From assembly GCA_031292145.1 (NCBI GenBank), contig JARLHR010000158.1:1-33713 (forward strand): DNA of 33,713 nt, given 5' to 3'. Source of the DNA: Clostridium sp. (GTDB lineage Bacteria > Bacillota > Clostridia > Clostridiales > Clostridiaceae). Made by a program: the position numbers and the translations under genes. The notes beneath the pieces were generated by a model. The model did no database searches. It saw nothing but the letters and a program-made list of their open reading frames with translations, and had not been told where the DNA came from. Each line of letters starts with the position of its first letter. Position 1 is the first letter of the stretch. Below, in pieces: positions 18,557-28,585 of the stretch.

Positions 18557-19024
18557 TTAACAGCAACAGCAGCATCTTCTTCTCTTCATAGCACATACAG
18601 CTGCTTGTCTTGCTTCTTGAGCTCCTAGTTGACATCCTCGTTGGAGTCCTTCTTGTGCTCCTAGTGCACGACCATCTTGAAATCCCTTAGGATATCCATC
18701 ATTGTATCCATCATTGTATCCAGATTTATAACCTTTATTAAATGCGTCCGCTAATGCATCTTCAATGGTTTCCCTTCTGCATCTGCGCCTACGATTATTT
18801 ACTGCATTTGTACCAAGAGTACCATTGCTTGTATTTGCACGCGGAAAACGATGTCTTCTACAATGACAATTACTTGTATTTGCGCCTTGAGCACCATGTC
18901 TTCCATGATGACAATTACTTGTATTTGCGCCTAGAATACCATGCCTTCCATGATGACAATTACTTGTATTTGCAACTCCCTCTGCTTCATTACTTGTTCG
19001 GCACATATTATCTCTGTTTCCCAT
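18557..19024 (-). CDS. Cys/His-rich tandem-repeat protein with ten consecutive GX3 units
   Basis: 155 aa, not a family I recognise. Residues 18-67 hold four 15-residue units starting ANTSN; the first two read ANTSNCHHGRHG and put Cys/His clusters at regular spacing. A basic stretch follows (RRRRCRR, 78-84). Residues 98-137 are ten uninterrupted GX3 units, with Gly at 98, 102, 106, 110, 114, 118, 122, 126, 130 and 134; the first four are GY-type. The protein ends in RRR and five Cys (151-155); 13 Cys in total. No signal peptide. ATG behind AAAGGAGAG. The GX3 run resembles the deca-GX3 motif of eukaryotic Yae1/Lto1 and the GxxxG repeats of FliH-like proteins; the Cys/His content suggests metal binding or disulfide cross-linking, as in spore-coat proteins. 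All functional statements are inference. Confidence 0.75.
   Translation of the reverse strand: MGNRDNMCRTSNEAEGVANTSNCHHGRHGILGANTSNCHHGRHGAQGANTSNCHCRRHRFPRANTSNGTLGTNAVNNRRRRCRRETIEDALADAFNKGYKSGYNDGYNDGYPKGFQDGRALGAQEGLQRGCQLGAQEARQAAVCAMKRRRCCCCC
18820..18975 (-). repeat. 45-bp tandem coding repeat
   Basis: Within the Cys/His-rich gene the plus strand repeats ATGACAATTACTTGTATTTGC with a 45-bp period, in about three full copies plus a diverged one, encoding the ANTSNCHHGRHG units. Near-identity of the copies implies recent expansion or homogenisation. Confidence 0.8.
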
Positions 19025-19394
19025 TTTCTTCTCTCCTTTGTAATTTACTATAAATGTTAAGCTATTACTAACAAGAATTAACCTTTAAAGCTTATAATTA
19101 GTTACAATAATACCAACCACAAATTGCAAATAACTCAAGATATTATTATAAATAAATTTTGATAATTACCTAATATTATATTATGCTGATTTGCTATATT
19201 TGTTATTGATTAATAAAAAAATATCTTCATACAGTTCATGAAGTAAATTATATAATATTCTAAGTTTAACATTGACTTGGAGTATTGTTCCAAATAAATA
19301 TAATAATATTTCTACACAATTTTAGATTTTTAATTTCATTTTCTTAGTAATAAACAACAAGCCGTTCACGTGTTCAGAAAATACGTTGTTTAAT
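19025..19394. other. Gene-free AT-rich interval
   Basis: About 370 bp upstream of the Cys/His-rich gene. I see its Shine-Dalgarno (AAAGGAGAG) near the left end and no confident vegetative promoter, terminator or small ORF. A sporulation-type promoter cannot be judged by eye. Confidence 0.5.
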
Positions 19395-19691
19395 TTATTT
19401 CCATCTATATCTTGTTTCTAGATATTCCCCTTGCCTATCATATCCTAGTCTATCATATCCTTTTCTGTTATAACCCTTCTTATCAAACCCAGCACTATTA
19501 TAACCCTCTTTATCAAATCCATCTTTATCGTAACCTTCTCTACTGTATCCTTCACTATTAAAATATGTCCCATTTTTATGAATTCCATCTTTATTAAATT
19601 CATTTTCATCATATTTTGTCCCATTCTTATGGACTCCCTTTGAATTAAATCCATATTCATCATACTTTTCTAAGAAATTAAAAATATTTAT
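19395..19691 (-). CDS. Gly-Tyr-Asp pentapeptide-repeat protein, 98 aa, with apparent ATA start
   Basis: On the minus strand an open frame ends at TAA 19395-19397 and encodes 98 residues. Residues about 10-43 contain two related units (YDEYGFNSKGVHKNGTK and YDENEFNKDGIHKNGTY); residues 48-88 are a strict five-residue repeat G(Y/F)(D/N/S)xx with Gly every fifth position; the end is ETRYRWK. No ATG, GTG or TTG exists in frame. A textbook AAGGAGG (19699-19705) stands 7 nt before ATA at 19689-19691, which would give MNIFNFLEKY; an in-frame stop lies at 19710-19712. So it either initiates at ATA or has lost its ATG by a single G-to-A change. The alternate-frame ORF at 19445-19663 is a shadow. No family recognised; the Asp-rich repeats could bind cations (inference). 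Confidence 0.65.
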   Translation of the reverse strand: MNIFNFLEKYDEYGFNSKGVHKNGTKYDENEFNKDGIHKNGTYFNSEGYSREGYDKDGFDKEGYNSAGFDKKGYNRKGYDRLGYDRQGEYLETRYRWK

Positions 19692-19698
19692 AAAAATC

Positions 19699-19705
19699 CC
19701 TCCTT
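19699..19705 (-). promoter_or_regulatory. Ribosome binding site pointing at a non-standard ATA codon
   Basis: AAGGAGG on the minus strand, 7 nt from ATA (19689-19691) and with no ATG/GTG/TTG within initiation distance in the repeat-encoding frame. It decides the start proposed for the 98-aa protein. Confidence 0.7.
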
Positions 19706-19864
19706 GTTGTTATTTATCATTGTTATTATACTTAATTTTATCATACACTTAATACCTTTAATACCAATATATTCATTTTTGTAACAACTTATAATAAAAT
19801 CTTAAATTTGATATGCATAACTTAATGGCAGATGAAGATATTTTAATTTAATATATTTTCAAAA

Positions 19865-20065
19865 AAACAAAAACCGACCTTTACAAACTATAAAGGTCGG
19901 TTGCACTACTAACTAACTATATATAAAGTGCCCAATTAAAATATATAGATCATTGTTTCCTTGTAATAAAATATATTAATTTATTTTTTATGGGTCATAT
20001 ATTTTCATCATTACTATTAAAATATCGTCATGTAAATAATACCATATTTATTATATTATTGTCTA
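19865..20065 (-). ncRNA. Candidate small RNA or leader RNA (promoter plus terminator, no gene)
   Basis: The 500-bp gap between guaA and the repeat protein is not empty. On the minus strand TAGACA (20060-20065), 18 bp, TATTAT (20036-20041) predicts initiation near 20029, and the strong hairpin at 19872-19902 would end an RNA of about 160 nt. Complementary CCCA (near 19990) and TGGG (near 19935) could close a long-range stem. The only ORF is five codons (MIYIF) behind AAGGAAAC. It could be an independent sRNA or an attenuated leader of the 98-aa protein gene 180 nt downstream. No known RNA class recognised. Confidence 0.35.
19872..19902 (-). terminator. Strong intrinsic terminator
   Basis: On the minus strand AACCGACCTTTA, loop TAGTTTG, TAAAGGTCGGTT: a perfect 12-bp stem followed by TTTGTTTTTTT. 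It lies well beyond the guaA terminator, so it probably serves the RNA proposed at 19865-20065. Confidence 0.9.
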
Positions 20066-20097
20066 GGCCTTTGGTCAGCCTTTAACAACAAAAGAAT

Positions 20098-20145
20098 AAA
20101 AAAAGTAGCCTAGATGTTACCTTTTTTAGATAATATCTAAGCCAC
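20098..20145 (-). terminator. Intrinsic terminator of guaA
   Basis: On the minus strand GTGGCTTAGATATT pairs with AACATCTAGGCTAC (14-bp stem with two G-U pairs and one mismatch), followed by seven T residues, about 60 bp after the guaA stop. Confidence 0.85.
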
Positions 20146-20204
20146 TAAATTTTTTATTAACTTTTTTCTAAGTGCCTAAATGCCTTATTTTATTTATACT
20201 AAAT

Positions 20205-21737
20205 CTATTCCCACTCAATTGTAGCTGGTGGCTTACTTGTTATATCGTAAACTATTCTGTTTACTCCCTTAACTTCATTTACAATTCTTCTACTTACTAA
20301 ATCTAATAACTCATATGGAATTCTCGCCCATTCTGAAGTCATTGCATCACTCGAAGTAACAGCTCTTAAAGCTATTGTATGACAGTATGTTCTTTCATCT
20401 CCCATAACTCCAACTGATCGAATGTTCGGTAAGCAAGCAAAGTATTGCCATATAGTTTCATCAAGGTTTGCATTTGCAATTTCTTCTCTGAAAATCGCAT
20501 CAGCTTCTCTTACTATTTCAAGCTTTTCTTCTGTTATTTCTCCTAATACTCTTATAGCAAGGCCAGGACCTGGGAATGGTTGTCTCCATACTAATTTATG
20601 AGGGATTCCAAGTTCTTCTCCCACCGCTCTAACTTCATCTTTAAATAATTCTCTTAATGGTTCTATCAATGAAAATTCCATATCTTCAGGAAGTCCACCA
20701 ACATTGTGATGAGATTTTATTGTTGCTGAAGTTTTAGTTCCACTTTCAACTATATCTGGATAAATTGTTCCTTGAACAAGATAATCAATTTGACCAACTT
20801 TTTTAGCTTCTTCTTCAAAAACTCTTATGAATTCTTCTCCGATTATCTTCCTCTTCGTTTCAGGATCAGATACTCCTGCAAGCTTTCCAAGGAATCTATC
20901 TGCAACATTTACTCTCTTAATGTTCATATCAAATTCCTTTTTAAATACTCTCTCCACAGTATCGCCTTCATCTTTTCTAAGTAAACCATGGTCAACAAAT
21001 ATACAAGTTAAATTATGACCAATAGCTTTATGTACAATCATAGCTGCTACTGATGAATCAACTCCACCAGATAAAGCACATAATACTTTTTTATCTCCAA
21101 CTAATTCTTTTATTTCCTTTATCTTTTCTTCTGCAAAAGAACCCATAGTCCAAGTATTAGCTAAACCACAAATCTCATGTATGAAGTTTTGTAACATTTT
21201 TTGACCAAATTGAGTATGTTCTACTTCTGCATGGAATTGAACTCCATAAAGCTTTTGTTCTTCATTTTCCATAGCTGCCACCGGACAAACATCTGTATGT
21301 GCTATTATCTTAAAACCTTGCGGTGCTTCAGCTATATAATCAGTATGGCTCATCCAAGCAATTCCATCCGTTTCAATTCCAGCAAACAATTTAGAAGAAC
21401 TGTCTAAAGTTACATTTGTTTTACCATATTCTCTTACAGGTGCTGTAGCAACTTTTCCACCTAGTAAATGTGCCATTAATTGATCCCCATAGCATATACC
21501 AAGCACTGGTACTCCTAATTTAAATATATCTTTATCTACAGTTGGAGTATCTTCTCCATAAACACTATTAGGTCCACCAGTAAATATTATACCTTTAGGA
21601 TTTTTAGCTTTTATTTTTTCTATAGTATAATCATATGGAATAATTTCACAATACACACCACATTCTCTTACTCTTCTTGCTATCAATTGATTATATTGAC
21701 CACCAAAGTCAACAACTAAAACTAAATCTCTTTTCAT
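20205..21737 (-). CDS. guaA: GMP synthase (glutamine-hydrolysing)
   Basis: Converts XMP, glutamine and ATP to GMP, the last step of guanine nucleotide synthesis. 510 aa: class I amidotransferase domain (1-190) with nucleophile C82 in GICYGDQ and H169/E171 of the triad in [10 protein letters not shown]-loop ATP pyrophosphatase SGGVDSS (223-229); C-terminal dimerisation domain ending in the family's [12 protein letters not shown]. The triad motif has Ala where many homologues have Pro (FHPEV); the catalytic residues are intact. ATG behind AGGAGG. Lies downstream of guaB on the same strand, with a 228-bp gap and its own terminator. Confidence 0.98.
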   Translation of the reverse strand: MKRDLVLVVDFGGQYNQLIARRVRECGVYCEIIPYDYTIEKIKAKNPKGIIFTGGPNSVYGEDTPTVDKDIFKLGVPVLGICYGDQLMAHLLGGKVATAPVREYGKTNVTLDSSSKLFAGIETDGIAWMSHTDYIAEAPQGFKIIAHTDVCPVAAMENEEQKLYGVQFHAEVEHTQFGQKMLQNFIHEICGLANTWTMGSFAEEKIKEIKELVGDKKVLCALSGGVDSSVAAMIVHKAIGHNLTCIFVDHGLLRKDEGDTVERVFKKEFDMNIKRVNVADRFLGKLAGVSDPETKRKIIGEEFIRVFEEEAKKVGQIDYLVQGTIYPDIVESGTKTSATIKSHHNVGGLPEDMEFSLIEPLRELFKDEVRAVGEELGIPHKLVWRQPFPGPGLAIRVLGEITEEKLEIVREADAIFREEIANANLDETIWQYFACLPNIRSVGVMGDERTYCHTIALRAVTSSDAMTSEWARIPYELLDLVSRRIVNEVKGVNRIVYDITSKPPATIEWE

Positions 21738-21901
21738 GTTTTCCTCCTAAACTATTCTTATAAGTTCTATTATTAACTAAATAAGTGTTTTTATCAATAA
21801 ATTACGACAATCTTCAAAGAAAACTTACATAATTAAGTAACTCACTTATTATTTTATGATATGCGTCAACAACAAAATATTTAATACTTATAAAATTAAG
21901 C

Positions 21902-21950
21902 AATGCACAGTTCACATGAGTGCTTTATTATTCATTGTAAACTGTGCATT
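21902..21950. terminator. Hairpin between guaB and guaA, probable terminator
   Basis: A perfect 11-bp inverted repeat (AATGCACAGTT/AACTGTGCATT) 16 bp beyond the guaB stop. The minus-strand T-run is weak (GCTTAATTTT), so partial read-through from guaB into guaA is possible. Confidence 0.55.
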
Positions 21951-21965
21951 TTTAAATATGTCTTA

Positions 21966-23465
<1,500 letters not shown>

Positions 23466-23512
23466 TTATTTATGATTTCATTCTTGCATTTTTTTATATT
23501 GTTTTAACGTAT

Positions 23513-23552
23513 AAAAAAAGCACATTAACCTCAAAAGTGATGTTAATATGCC
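23513..23552 (-). terminator. Riboswitch-controlled terminator upstream of guaB
   Basis: On the minus strand GCATATTAAC pairs with GTTAATGTGC (10 bp, one G-U) and is followed by seven T residues. The loop-side word ATCACTT is complementary to AAGTGAT at the 3' side of the aptamer P1 stem, giving a mutually exclusive antiterminator. Confidence 0.9.
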
Positions 23553-23585
23553 AATAAAAACGTAGTTTTATCCTATACTAATATC

Positions 23586-23650
23586 ACTTATAGTCGGAAA
23601 TTTACGGCTTCCGGTAGATACTCCTTGCCATATTCAAGGTATATACAAGT
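23586..23650 (-). promoter_or_regulatory. Guanine (purine) riboswitch aptamer controlling guaB
   Basis: The minus strand shows all purine-aptamer elements in order: P1 ACTTG/TAAGT; J1/2 TATATA; P2 CCTTG/CAAGG with loop AATATGG; J2/3 AGTATCTACC; P3 GGAA/TTCC region with loop GCCGTAAA; J3/1 GACTA. The specificity base is C (GACTA; adenine switches have GATTA), so it should bind guanine or hypoxanthine. With the downstream terminator this is an OFF switch for guaB. Confidence 0.95.
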
Positions 23651-23682
23651 TTTTAAATGTGCTATGTTTTTGAATTAAAACT

Positions 23683-23711
23683 ATTATAATGTATGTATAA
23701 TCTAAAGTCAA
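23683..23711 (-). promoter_or_regulatory. sigma-A promoter of the riboswitch-guaB transcript
   Basis: On the minus strand TTGACT (23706-23711), 17-bp spacer, TATAAT (23683-23688). Initiation near 23676 gives about 25 nt before the aptamer P1. Confidence 0.88.
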
Positions 23712-23824
23712 CAAATTTGAAATTGAAATTGCATTTTTCTACATCATTATTTATATATTTAATATTTAAGCGTCAAGCAAGGATCTAATAACAAAAAACT
23801 CCTATATATATTATCTTAATTCCC

Positions 23825-24301
23825 TTACTGCGTTCCATTTTGTGTGCTTGATGTATTATTAGTATTTGGCGTAGTTGTAATCAACTTCTCCGTTGTTGAA
23901 TCTATATCGAAATCTGTACCTCCTACAATGTCATAACACTTTTGCAGTGTTGTAGTTGATGAATCCAAGTTATTTAAGGTAACACCATCTAAATATTTAC
24001 TTACTCCAGCATTTCCTATAGCGCTACTAACAGATGCGGTATTTGCTATTGGTGTACTGCTTGTTAAGTTATAACTTTCAACTGCCATAACAACTTTTCT
24101 GCACTGATCAACAACCTTCGTTTTCTTTGCTTGTTTTACATACCCACTTACTTTAGGCAAAAGTACTGCTGCCAAAATTCCTATTATAGCTATTACAGCT
24201 ATTACTTCTATTAAAGTAAATCCTCTTTTCTTTTTTGCATTGCTCGCATTGTAATCTATGCATACGCATTTTTTTGTTTTAATATTCTTCTTGTATAGCA
24301 T
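23825..24301 (-). CDS. Type IV prepilin-like protein (class III signal peptide), orphan
   Basis: 158 aa. The prepilin cleavage/methylation motif KKKRG^FTLIEV is at 23-33 with the obligatory Glu at mature +5 (E32), followed by a hydrophobic helix (AVIAIIGILAAVLLP) and a Ser/Thr/Asn-rich C-terminal region. It would be processed by a PilD-type peptidase and either assemble into a pilus or pseudopilus or serve as a minor pilin. The leader is unusually long (27 residues, with two Cys: KKCVC); no in-frame alternative start lies between the ATG and the motif. AGAGGT precedes the ATG. No pilus assembly genes are in the window. C-terminal function unknown. Confidence 0.85.
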   Translation of the reverse strand: MLYKKNIKTKKCVCIDYNASNAKKKRGFTLIEVIAVIAIIGILAAVLLPKVSGYVKQAKKTKVVDQCRKVVMAVESYNLTSSTPIANTASVSSAIGNAGVSKYLDGVTLNNLDSSTTTLQKCYDIVGGTDFDIDSTTEKLITTTPNTNNTSSTQNGTQ

Positions 24302-24494
24302 TTTTTATACCTCTTAATCTATATTTTCATCTTAAATAATTCCCATTTTTTTATATTTTATGCAATAAATATATTTTTCACTTGGAATTATTAAACAAAA
24401 TACTAGATTACGCTTTTTCCAGGGAATTCTTATAATTTTTCTTGTTTCTAAATTAATATATCTATACTTCTAAAGTTAGATTTATTATTACTAT
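24302..24494. other. AT-rich interval upstream of the prepilin gene
   Basis: About 190 bp containing the prepilin ribosome binding site. No confident promoter or other signal seen. Confidence 0.4.
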
Positions 24495-24660
24495 TTTAGG
24501 CACCAGAAAGAAAATAACAGGCCAAAGATGCTATGGGAACTTCTTATATGCAGCATAGCTGCTCTTTTCTAATGTTCTTATATGCAGCATAGCTGCTCTT
24601 TTCTTTAATGTTCTTATATGCAGCATAGCTGCTCTTTTCTAATGTGTATATTTTTTGTAC
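24495..24660. repeat. Partial copy of the AGGCAC MITE family with three tandem palindromic units
   Basis: 24495-24530 is the terminal repeat (TTTAGGCACCAGAAAGAAAA...GATGC). Then TTCTTATATGCAGCATAGCT... (29 bp) occurs three times identically (24541-24569, 24575-24603, 24611-24639), separated by TAATG or TTTAATG. Each copy holds the 13-bp palindrome GCAGCATAGCTGC. The inner part of the 13612-13887 element carries one copy of the same word in inverted orientation, so the tandem array is an expansion inside an element copy lacking one terminus. It lies immediately downstream of the groEL terminator. Confidence 0.8.
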
Positions 24661-24663
24661 GGC

Positions 24664-24690
24664 AAAAAGAGGAGCATTAATTGCTCCTCT
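24664..24690 (-). terminator. Intrinsic terminator of groES-groEL
   Basis: On the minus strand AGAGGAGCA, loop ATTAA, TGCTCCTCT followed by TTTT, about 26 bp after the groEL stop. Confidence 0.88.
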
Positions 24691-24715
24691 AATTAAACGA
24701 GTTTTAGTAATTATT

Positions 24716-26341
<1,626 letters not shown>

Positions 26342-26422
26342 TTATATAACACTCTCCTTTTTGTATATTACTTATATGTTTCTATTTCTCATTTTTAATA
26401 TCAACTTGCAATATAAATTTAA

Positions 26423-26707
26423 TTATTCAACTATTGCTAATATATCTTCTTGTTTTAATATAGTATATTCGTCTCCATCTACTTTAACCTCTGTACCAGC
26501 ATATTTAGAGTATAGAACTTTATCTCCAACCTTTACTTCCATAGCTATTCTATTTCCATCTACAATAGCTCCAGGACCTACTGCAACCACTTCTGCTTCT
26601 TGTGGTCTTTCCTTTGCAGTACCAGTTAAGACTATTCCACTTTTAGTCTTTTCTTCTGCCTCTAATTTTTTAATTACTACTCTCTCACCAAGTGGTTTAA
26701 TGTTCAT
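26423..26707 (-). CDS. groS: Co-chaperonin GroES (Hsp10)
   Basis: 94-aa lid subunit of the GroEL chamber. Contains the N-terminal [13 protein letters not shown], the mobile-loop region ([16 protein letters not shown]) and [15 protein letters not shown]. Preceded by AAGGAGGG. First gene of the operon; the promoter and CIRCE lie directly upstream, so HrcA repression under normal conditions is expected. Confidence 0.97.
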   Translation of the reverse strand: MNIKPLGERVVIKKLEAEEKTKSGIVLTGTAKERPQEAEVVAVGPGAIVDGNRIAMEVKVGDKVLYSKYAGTEVKVDGDEYTILKQEDILAIVE

Positions 26708-26750
26708 GAAAAAACCCTCCTTAAAAATATATATGTTATTTTATTTTCTG

Positions 26751-26777
26751 TTAGCACTCATCATCATCGAGTGCTAA
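26751..26777. promoter_or_regulatory. CIRCE operator (HrcA binding site)
   Basis: A perfect TTAGCACTC-N9-GAGTGCTAA, 44 bp upstream of the groES start and just downstream of its -10 box. Confidence 0.98.
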
Positions 26778-26784
26778 CATAATT

Positions 26785-26813
26785 ATAATATCCTTTATAT
26801 CCATATAATTCAA
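26785..26813 (-). promoter_or_regulatory. sigma-A promoter of groES-groEL
   Basis: On the minus strand TTGAAT (26808-26813), 17-bp spacer, TATTAT (26785-26790), with CIRCE covering the start of the transcript. Confidence 0.85.
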
Positions 26814-26931
26814 ACATTACTTCTAATATTATATCCCATTCTTCAGCGAATATTACTTATTATCTCAAAATATATCTTATTTACTTAAACTTTCTCGATT
26901 TTTCTTATTTTTTATTAACTTTATAAAATAT

Positions 26932-26968
26932 AAAAACTCCATTCAAGAAAATTCTGATTGAATGAAGT
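26932..26968 (-). terminator. Intrinsic terminator after the hydrogenase gene
   Basis: On the minus strand ACTTCATTCA pairs with TGAATGGAGT (10 bp, one T-G) and is followed by TTTT, about 45 bp past the hydrogenase stop. Confidence 0.85.
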
Positions 26969-27011
26969 CTTTATACTAATTTAAATTACATATATATTAT
27001 AATGTAATATA

Positions 27012-28499
27012 TTATCTTTCTAGGTTTATATCATGATATTCTTCTATAGTTTTATTAGATAATACAGTCTTAATTGTTGATTGTTGATTTAATTTTGTGA
27101 ATGGCGCCTTAGCTTTCATTACTGATACAATTTTAGCAGCCCCATTTATACAACCACCTTCACACATCATACCTTCAATAAAGTTTCCAGGTAACTTTCC
27201 AGCTTTAGCCATAGTCATAGTCTTCTTAATTTCTGCTCCGCCTGAAATTTTAACTGGTTTAAAATCTACATTAACGCCTTTTTCTTGTACATAGTTTTCT
27301 ATTGCAGCAGTTAATCCTCCACCTAATGCAAAGTTTCTACCAAATATAGAAGCTTCGTCAACTACTATATCTTCACAATTTGCAGGATCCACTTGGAATG
27401 CATCAAACAAAGCAACTAATTCTTCAAAAGTTAATACGTAATCAACAGCATCTTTTATTGATTCTATTAATGCTTCATTCTTTTTAGCAGTACAAGGCCC
27501 TATAAATACAACTTTTGCATCTTTATCTTTAGATTTTATATATCTACCTGTAGCCACCATAGGTGAAACAGTTCCTGAAATTCTTTCAGCTTGGTCTGGC
27601 ATAATTTTTTCAATGTAACTAAGGAAACCTGGACAGCATGAATTTGTCATGTAGCTATCCCCTTTTTCCATTCTCTCTACAAATTCATTACTTTCATGTA
27701 CGGTAACAGCATCTGCTCCACATGCTGCTTCTACCATATCTTTAAAACCTAGTGTCTTAATTGCATTCTTAACTTGTCCATAAGTTGTTTTAGGACCGAA
27801 TTCTCCAGTTATTGCAGGTGCCACTACGGCATAAATATTTTCTTTACCTACTAATCTATTAACAACTTTAACTAATGAACTTTTATCTTCTATAGCACCA
27901 AATGGGCATGCTGACATACAAGCACCACAATTTACACATTTGCTCTCTGTGATCTCAGCACTTAAATCATCAGCATTATAGCTTAATGCACCTGTTGGAC
28001 ATGATTTTTTGCACGGTCTCATATCCTCTGCAATAGCGTCATAAGGGCATGCTTTGTTACACATTCCACATTCTTTACACTTGTCAGGTTCAATATATGC
28101 TCTACCATCAACATATGTAATTGCTCCAAAATTGCATACGCTTTGGCACTTATGGGCTACACAATTTCTACATGAATCAGTTACTTGAAATTTTTTTGTT
28201 GGGCATCTATCACATGCTTCTTTTATAACATATAATATTTGTTTTTCTTCTTCTATATCAATTAGATCTTGTCCATTTTTACCATTTGGTTTACAACCTG
28301 CTGCAAGCTTTGCTCTTTCTAATACTATATGTCTTTCTCTATCAACTGTCTCTCTATAGCTAGGTTCATCTCCTAAAATCATATCATAAGGAATTTTTTC
28401 TAATTCCTCTTTGCTAAGTTTGTTTTCCTTTGCTAATACTGCAACTTTAGTAAGTACTTCATGCTTTAACTTTAAAAGTCGATTTTCAAATTGAAACAT
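27012..28499 (-). CDS. Monomeric [FeFe] hydrogenase, group B (CpIII-like)
   Basis: Predicted to interconvert protons and H2 with ferredoxin as partner. Start chosen at ATG 28497-28499 (MFQFENRLLKL) behind GGGAGAG; a GTG 18 nt upstream overlaps that site. 495 aa. The N-terminal third is Cys-rich, with an unusual CxxC...CxxC region (about 99-122) followed by four-Cys [4Fe-4S] clusters (about 141-152 and 188-199). The H-cluster domain has L1 as NSCCPGF (about 286-292), L2 as GPCTAKK and L3 as EGMMCEGGCINGAAK. The L1 TSCCP and L2 PCxxK positions differ from the classic HydA text (TSCCPxW, MPCxxKxxE) in the way described for group B enzymes. Physiological direction (H2 evolution, uptake or sensing) cannot be settled from sequence. 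A Rex-type operator covers the promoter. Confidence 0.9.
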   Translation of the reverse strand: MFQFENRLLKLKHEVLTKVAVLAKENKLSKEELEKIPYDMILGDEPSYRETVDRERHIVLERAKLAAGCKPNGKNGQDLIDIEEEKQILYVIKEACDRCPTKKFQVTDSCRNCVAHKCQSVCNFGAITYVDGRAYIEPDKCKECGMCNKACPYDAIAEDMRPCKKSCPTGALSYNADDLSAEITESKCVNCGACMSACPFGAIEDKSSLVKVVNRLVGKENIYAVVAPAITGEFGPKTTYGQVKNAIKTLGFKDMVEAACGADAVTVHESNEFVERMEKGDSYMTNSCCPGFLSYIEKIMPDQAERISGTVSPMVATGRYIKSKDKDAKVVFIGPCTAKKNEALIESIKDAVDYVLTFEELVALFDAFQVDPANCEDIVVDEASIFGRNFALGGGLTAAIENYVQEKGVNVDFKPVKISGGAEIKKTMTMAKAGKLPGNFIEGMMCEGGCINGAAKIVSVMKAKAPFTKLNQQSTIKTVLSNKTIEEYHDINLER

Positions 28500-28553
28500 T
28501 AATATACACTCTCCCACAAGTAATTTTTATCTTATATTTAATAACATGACATA

Positions 28554-28562
28554 ATTATATCA
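28554..28562 (-). promoter_or_regulatory. Extended -10 promoter of the hydrogenase gene
   Basis: On the minus strand TGA-TATAAT (TATAAT 28554-28559), about 55 bp upstream of the chosen ATG; the -35 region falls inside the Rex-like site. Confidence 0.68.
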
Positions 28563-28567
28563 TACTA

Positions 28568-28585
28568 TTGTTAAAAATATAACAA
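28568..28585. promoter_or_regulatory. Rex (redox-sensing repressor) operator
   Basis: TTGTTAAAAATATAACAA matches the clostridial Rex consensus TTGTTAANNNNTTAACAA with a single mismatch. It lies in the -15 to -35 region of the hydrogenase promoter, an ideal position for repression that is lifted when NADH/NAD+ rises. Confidence 0.8.

Noticed and set aside
19445-19663. 72-codon ATG ORF on the minus strand
   Set aside because: It is a Met/Ile-rich shadow of the Gly-Tyr-Asp repeat frame; the regular five-residue pattern and the ribosome binding site belong to the other frame (19395-19691).
21738-21901. Second purine riboswitch or clear promoter before guaA
   Set aside because: No aptamer motifs are present; only weak boxes (TTGATA with TAATAA at 16 bp) are visible, so no promoter was annotated.
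24541-24639. CRISPR-like array
   Set aside because: Three identical 29-bp blocks, but the intervening sequences are only 5-7 bp and nearly identical, with no cas genes; it is a tandem palindromic repeat.
28554-28585. Simple terminator or dyad at the Rex-like site
   Set aside because: The dyad is short and sits in a promoter, with no T-tract; the Rex consensus explains it better.
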